Assembly (NCBI GenBank): GCA_937915725.1 | Contig: CALGGV010000308.1 | Location: forward strand, 1 to 16,348 | Source: an uncultured Selenomonadales bacterium | GTDB lineage: Bacteria > Bacillota > Negativicutes > Selenomonadales > Selenomonadaceae | Direction of reading: 5' to 3' | Length of the DNA: 16,348 nt | In this document: piece by piece, positions 12,303-16,348 of the stretch | Layout: each line of letters starts with the position of its first letter | How positions within the stretch are numbered: position 1 is the stretch's first letter | The notes under the pieces: model-generated | Database searches by the model: none | What the model saw: the letters and a program-made list of their open reading frames with translations, nothing else | Told to the model about the DNA's origin: nothing | Position numbers and translations under genes: made by a program

Positions 12303-13766
12303 TCAATAATCGTCCAAATGAATTTCAGCCTTTGCAGTTTTGCCGGTTCGTTTATCAATCGCCTTCAACTGCATTAAGCCGCTTTTATCAATCGTCATTG
12401 TCAACAAAGTTTCATCGTCTTTTTTTGAATTTTCAAGCCCGCTGATTCTAATTTCACCAATACATTTTCCTTCCTCTGGCAGATAAACTTTATCTTTGCA
12501 TTCGGATTCATAAATTGCAATGTAGGTGGATTTTTCGCCGTCTTCGATATTGTAAGAAATTGATTCACCGGACGCCGGCAAATTTTCATCTTTGTAAATT
12601 ATATTGTAGATTCTAAGGCGTTTCCAGTCGTGATATTTTGAAAAATTTTGAATGTACCTTGCGCCGTAAGAAAATTTACAAATATCGCGCAGATAATTTT
12701 CTTCAGTCAAATGTTCGGCGTAAATTGCCGCGCCAAATGCAATAGCTTTTTCCGGCTCAAAAAGTTTTAATTCAATGTCAGAGTATTCTTTTTTAAAAGC
12801 GGCTTTAACTTGCGGCATATTGGAACTGCCGCCGACGCAAACTATATAATCAATTTCCCCGCCGTATTCATTTTTGAGTTTTTCAACCATTTTCATTGTA
12901 GCTTGCAAAAGTTCAGAGGAATTTTTTTCAAATTCTTGCCGCGTAATTTCAAAATCGTAAAATTCGCCGTCAACTTCAACTTCAGAATAATCCTTTTCAA
13001 GTTTCGACAAATTGTGCTTAACTTCGATAGCCGCTTTTCTAATATTTTCTTCGTCACGTTTGCTAAATTCTATATCTTCATTTTCAGCGCGGCATTTTCT
13101 TTTGATTAACTCAACCAAAATATCGTCCCAATCCCTGCCGCCGATTCTGCGCATATCTGACGCAAGCACGGTATACCATTCTTTAGAATTTTTATCTGAA
13201 CGAACAATCGCAACATCGCAAGTGCCGCCGCCCAAATCGTAAACTAAAATAGTTTTTTTATCTTCAGCACTGGGCGCATTGAAATAGGAAATTGCCGCCG
13301 CCACCGGCTCCCTTATAAATCCCAAAACTTTTAAACCGGCGTTATTTTCTGCCGCCTGCCGAATAAAATCAAGTTCACGAATATTAAAAGCCGCCGGTAC
13401 AGAAATTACCGCGCCGTCAATTTCTTGTGAAATAAGTTGTCTCCTTTTTGTTTCTTCGCAAGCAGTCTGTACAACTTCCTTGATAATGTGTCCTACAATT
13501 TCTTTTTTGTTAAAAGTTTTACCGTCAAGAATAAAACTTGTTGCTGAAGTATCGCTGATAAACATTTTTACATTTCTGACAACGTTAGCGGGCTTTTTTT
13601 CGCCGAGATTTTCTGCGCGCTTGCCTATCAAAATACCAATTCTTTTATCGTAATAAAAAACAGACTCCATTCCATACGCGCCGCCGGGCAATAAAGTTGC
13701 AGCCGTACCATTAATTAAACCTGCCGGCAGTGAAAAAGTTGTGCCAAAATCAATCCCAATTCTCAT
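12303..13766 (-). CDS. Hsp70/DnaK paralogue without the C-terminal lid
   Basis: 487 residues; DnaK proper has about 600-640. The ATPase domain is complete: GIDFGTTFS (4-12), a Lys at 67 matching the catalytic Lys, the phosphate-2 motif YDLGGGTCDVA (176-186), IGGRDWDD (208-215) and the adenosine motif VGGSSNMPQV (311-320). A shortened beta substrate-binding region follows (about 365-487) and ends in LTMTIDKSGLMQLKAIDKRTGK, as in the DnaK beta-sandwich, but the alpha-helical lid and the EEVD-like tail are missing. It is thus a specialised chaperone or scaffold rather than the housekeeping DnaK. GGAGG 9 bases before the ATG sets the start. It lies 15 bases after the GrpE-like gene, a likely exchange-factor partner, and is the last gene of the operon. 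Substrate choice is unknown. Confidence 0.92.
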   Translation of the reverse strand: MRIGIDFGTTFSLPAGLINGTAATLLPGGAYGMESVFYYDKRIGILIGKRAENLGEKKPANVVRNVKMFISDTSATSFILDGKTFNKKEIVGHIIKEVVQTACEETKRRQLISQEIDGAVISVPAAFNIRELDFIRQAAENNAGLKVLGFIREPVAAAISYFNAPSAEDKKTILVYDLGGGTCDVAIVRSDKNSKEWYTVLASDMRRIGGRDWDDILVELIKRKCRAENEDIEFSKRDEENIRKAAIEVKHNLSKLEKDYSEVEVDGEFYDFEITRQEFEKNSSELLQATMKMVEKLKNEYGGEIDYIVCVGGSSNMPQVKAAFKKEYSDIELKLFEPEKAIAFGAAIYAEHLTEENYLRDICKFSYGARYIQNFSKYHDWKRLRIYNIIYKDENLPASGESISYNIEDGEKSTYIAIYESECKDKVYLPEEGKCIGEIRISGLENSKKDDETLLTMTIDKSGLMQLKAIDKRTGKTAKAEIHLDDY

Positions 13767-13781
13767 TAATCCTGCCTCCGG

Positions 13782-14741
13782 TTAAAAATTTTTTGCAACT
13801 TCAACTTCTGCCTTTTCTAAAATTTTTCCTTTGTAGATAAAACCGATTTTGTTAATTTTTGTAACAGTTGAATCTAAAGAAAAATTTTCATCGTCAACAA
13901 CTTTATGTTTATCAGGGTCAAAAGTGCCGCCGGTTGTGTTTATAAGTTCCACGCCGAGCATTTCCAGTGATTGAACAATATATGTTAAAAATCTGTTACA
14001 ACGCTTGATTAATTCGCGGTAACCTTTTTCTGTATCTTCCATTGGGTGGCGTTTCAAATTGCTGTCAATTTTTTTATAAAGTTGAATCAGCTGATAAATT
14101 GGCTCCCGCAAAGTGCGAAAATCTAAGCCGTCCCTAATTTCAGAAATTTGTTTAAGGCTGTTTTGAATTGTTAAAACTTCATTTTGCATTGCGGCTTGAA
14201 TTTTTATTATTTCGGCGATAATTTTTTCATCGTCGTTTATACGATTTTTCGCAATGAAATTTAATTCTTGCAGTAAAATTTTTTCTTCATTGGGAGCTTG
14301 AGGCAAAAATTTTTTCAACTGCATATCAATCATTGTTAGACAGTCAATTAATTTTTTAAAAGAATTTTTATCAATCGTACAACAACTAAAGATATTCGGC
14401 TTACATTTTTCAAAAAAAATGGAGCAAGCGTCAAGATTTTCTGAAAAAGCAATGTTCAGCCCTTGAAAAATACAATACATATCAAAAGAATTTTTAACGC
14501 AAGACAGGCGGCAGACGTTAATTTTTTCAACTTGAAAATTTTGACCGGAAAAATTAATTCCATTGACTGCGCACATTTCAGAAAGGAGTGGCGACTTTCT
14601 TTTTGTGGTTAATTCGTAAAAAACCGTTGTGATAATTTGCAAGTAAGCAGTCTTTACATATTCAGAATAATTGTTATTGTTACTAAGATTTGTTTGTTGC
14701 CACTGAAAAGCCGTGTTGTAAAAATCTACACTGTCAAACAT
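13782..14741 (-). CDS. Protein with a GrpE-like C-terminal domain on a novel N-terminal region
   Basis: 319 residues. The last 100 match the GrpE pattern: a long helical stretch (about 155-265, likely coiled coil), then GGTFDPDKHKVV (271-282), STVTKINKIGFIYKGKILEKAEVEVAKN (beta domain, 291-318), corresponding to the GrpE signature GxxFDPxxHxAV ... GYxxxxRVLRPAxVxVA. GrpE releases ADP from Hsp70, and the next gene encodes an Hsp70 paralogue, so a dedicated exchange factor is the obvious role. Residues 1-145 are not GrpE-like: they contain nine Cys (57, 77, 81, 90, 106, 113, 120, 121, 134) and I recognise no family. They may tether the pair to a client. The ATG overlaps the PP2C stop by one base (TAATG), so translation is coupled. 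Confidence 0.8.
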   Translation of the reverse strand: MFDSVDFYNTAFQWQQTNLSNNNNYSEYVKTAYLQIITTVFYELTTKRKSPLLSEMCAVNGINFSGQNFQVEKINVCRLSCVKNSFDMYCIFQGLNIAFSENLDACSIFFEKCKPNIFSCCTIDKNSFKKLIDCLTMIDMQLKKFLPQAPNEEKILLQELNFIAKNRINDDEKIIAEIIKIQAAMQNEVLTIQNSLKQISEIRDGLDFRTLREPIYQLIQLYKKIDSNLKRHPMEDTEKGYRELIKRCNRFLTYIVQSLEMLGVELINTTGGTFDPDKHKVVDDENFSLDSTVTKINKIGFIYKGKILEKAEVEVAKNF

Positions 14742-15919
14742 TAAATCGCCTGCCCTTCGTCATTTTTTGTACCGGCGGGAATAATTACCGGCGTTGTAAT
14801 TGAAATTTCATTTGCCTTGAAAACTTTTTTTTGCGGCAGAAAAATTTTTGATTCTTGAACTGCCGGAATTAATTCTAAAGGTGTTTCTTGTTCTTGAATT
14901 TTTTCAGTGCTTTTAATTTCTTCGGCAGGTTTAATTTCTTCAGTAGGTTTAACTTCAGAAATTTTTTCAACGCTTTTTTCTGAAGATTTATATTCGGCGT
15001 CAATTTTGCCAAAAGTTTCGCTCAGTACTTCAAGATTTTCCGGCACAAAATAAGCCAGCGAAATATCATCATGGCTTGCTTTTTTTGAAAGACCTGCAAG
15101 CAGTTGAGTTTCAATTTCGTTTTCTGTAGCGTTGTAGCCAAATTCCAACATATTTTCAATCATAACGCCGCAATAAAATTTATACAAATGTTCTTCGTTT
15201 TTGTAGTAGGGAAAACAATCATCAAGCCCATCTGTGCTAAGAAAAACTGCAACCGGAGAATTTACAGAAAAATCTTCACAGTTTAAAACGGCGTGGCGAA
15301 TTTTCAACTCCGCTTTATTATCGCAAATGGAAGTCGTTACATTCAAAAAATTTTCCGGGTCATTTGGTACGGGCGATATTAATTCGCCGTTTTTCAGCAG
15401 TACAACGCACGAGCCGTCGCCAATTTGCAAAATTAAAATCTGCGCGCCGATTGAAATTGCACAAATTAAAGTTGTACCGTAAGCCTTATACAAATAATTT
15501 TCAACAATTTGAGGATTATCTGAAGTGTACCGCGCCTTGTATTTATCGCTTACAGATTTATAGCGAATTTCGCCTTCACCCAAAACGCCGCCGCTTAAAC
15601 GTTCCTGCCAATCTTTTTTTACGGCTTTTCGCCACGATTGTACTAAATCATATTTGAAATTTTTTATCCCGTTATCGCTAAAACGTTCAAAAGTTTTTAA
15701 GTCTTTGCAAAAAATTTTTACCTGCTCCAACAAAGTCTGAATTGCGATTTTGGAGCCGTATTCACTGCGAAAATAATCCGATCCGCCGTGTCCGTCTGCA
15801 ACTGCAATAATTTGAACATTTTCAAAATCTAACGCGCCGGAGCTGTCTTGACAATTCCAACCTTTGGCAAGATATTTTGTACCATGAGAAGTGGCGGCAA
15901 ATTTACGAAACTTCATCAT
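14741..15919 (-). CDS. PP2C-family serine/threonine phosphatase with a Pro/Glu/Lys-rich tail
   Basis: 392 residues. The metal-dependent phosphatase domain spans about 1-292, with QD (24-25), VADGHGG (40-46), YGTT (147-150), IGDGS (166-170), LSTDGLDD (227-234) and SHDD (282-285) in the right order, so all metal-binding Asp residues are present. Residues 300-345 form a charged, repetitive linker (KPTEEIKPAEEIKSTEKI), and the tail 346-392 has a short hydrophobic segment (ISITTPVIIPAG) of unknown role. It should remove phosphate from Ser/Thr in the cytosol, but no kinase gene is in the window. The PP2C of TerY-P type modules resembles it in having similar vWA neighbours. Two ATG codons in tandem (15919 and 15916) both fit the AGGA signal placed in the end of the vWA gene; the first was taken. 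Confidence 0.92.
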   Translation of the reverse strand: MMKFRKFAATSHGTKYLAKGWNCQDSSGALDFENVQIIAVADGHGGSDYFRSEYGSKIAIQTLLEQVKIFCKDLKTFERFSDNGIKNFKYDLVQSWRKAVKKDWQERLSGGVLGEGEIRYKSVSDKYKARYTSDNPQIVENYLYKAYGTTLICAISIGAQILILQIGDGSCVVLLKNGELISPVPNDPENFLNVTTSICDNKAELKIRHAVLNCEDFSVNSPVAVFLSTDGLDDCFPYYKNEEHLYKFYCGVMIENMLEFGYNATENEIETQLLAGLSKKASHDDISLAYFVPENLEVLSETFGKIDAEYKSSEKSVEKISEVKPTEEIKPAEEIKSTEKIQEQETPLELIPAVQESKIFLPQKKVFKANEISITTPVIIPAGTKNDEGQAI

Positions 15920-15931
15920 AAAGCATCAATC

Positions 15932-16348
15932 CTAAAATTCATCATCGACGCCGGCATTTTGGATTATAGCTTTTTGTTTTTGCAATGCATCGCCCAAATT
16001 TGCAGTATTACCATCAGTATCAATCGGATTATTCTCATCTTCCGCATTATCGTCCGGCGAAACTGTTTTAGTTCCGCTGCTTGCAACTGTTGAAGAAGTT
16101 ATTGTTACGAATTGAATCAGTTTCAATAATTCTTTTGGGTCGTTTGTATGCAAAACTGTTTCAATATTACCGGTAAATTCGCGCAGTATATCATCATTTG
16201 AATCGCCGTAACCAATGGCAACTTTTGAGGCAACTTTATACCAATTATTTGTCTGCAATATTTTTAAGCCGGATTTATAATCGTCATTGGGTTCACCGTC
16301 AGACAAAAGAAAAAGTACAGGCGCAACCGAGCCTGAGGCGTGCTGCAT
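15932..16348 (-). CDS. TerY-like von Willebrand factor A protein (5' end beyond right edge)
   Basis: Only the last 138 or so residues are visible. The frame is open to the window edge, and the Met at the edge is probably internal: the following ASGSVAPVLFLLSDGEPNDDY is the central strand and third MIDAS motif of TerY-type vWA domains, whose first motif (DxSxS) should lie about 100 residues upstream. VAIGYGDSNDDILREFTG and a final helix (DPKELLKLIQFVTITSS) complete the domain. A low-complexity acidic/Thr/Ser tail (about 85-138) is extra. TerY proteins bind a metal ion and act with a PP2C and a kinase in stress-response modules. The gene ends 12 bases before the PP2C start in the same operon. 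The first gene(s) of the operon lie outside the window. Confidence 0.88.
   Translation of the reverse strand: MQHASGSVAPVLFLLSDGEPNDDYKSGLKILQTNNWYKVASKVAIGYGDSNDDILREFTGNIETVLHTNDPKELLKLIQFVTITSSTVASSGTKTVSPDDNAEDENNPIDTDGNTANLGDALQKQKAIIQNAGVDDEF

Noticed and set aside
15104..15657. Plus-strand frames opposite the PP2C gene
   Set aside because: Shadows of a gene with complete PP2C motifs; no ribosome binding sites.

Overview
The window comes from an AT-rich bacterium with strong AGGAGG-type ribosome binding sites, tightly packed operons and occasional TTG starts. The 48-residue SCIFF peptide gene (scfA) at 2995-3141 points to Bacillota of the Clostridia/Negativicutes kind, because that peptide family is nearly universal there. 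The genus cannot be told from the sequence. No tRNA, rRNA, CRISPR array, IS element or phage gene was seen.

Left part (1-6785): a secreted nucleoside-hydrolase-like protein of the DUF1593/Sde182 family, cut by the left edge, diverges from a small HMA-fold protein with an unusual Cys/His set. Then come argF, scfA with its own terminator, an intracellular BspA-type leucine-rich-repeat protein coupled to purB, a small unknown gene, kptA (RNA 2'-phosphotransferase, minus strand) and hinT. Four arrays of 7-bp-period repeats sit between these genes, three of them arranged as inverted repeats. In three arrays the first three bases are the stop codon of the upstream gene, and one array also supplies the last codons of kptA.

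Middle part (6782-12196, minus strand): one operon runs from a DMT/EamA transporter through a polytopic membrane protein (DUF6056/GT-C-like) to two tandem paralogues. Each paralogue joins an N-terminal domain of unknown type, a PTS EIIB-like (lactose/cellobiose type) domain with an intact CxGGxTT cysteine loop, and a ROK-kinase fold that has lost its catalytic and zinc residues. They look like sugar- or PTS-state sensors rather than kinases. The operon has a clear -10 box and a perfect 7+3+7 palindrome between -10 and -35.

Right part (12303-16348, minus strand): a compact operon encodes a TerY-like von Willebrand A protein (5' end beyond the window), a PP2C phosphatase with a Pro/Glu/Lys-rich tail, a protein with a GrpE C-terminal domain on a new N-terminal region, and a lid-less Hsp70/DnaK paralogue. 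It ends in a good intrinsic terminator. The vWA + PP2C pair recalls the TerY-P triad, but here it is linked to a private Hsp70/exchange-factor pair. With the EIIB/pseudo-ROK proteins, this is the best candidate for an undescribed system in the window.
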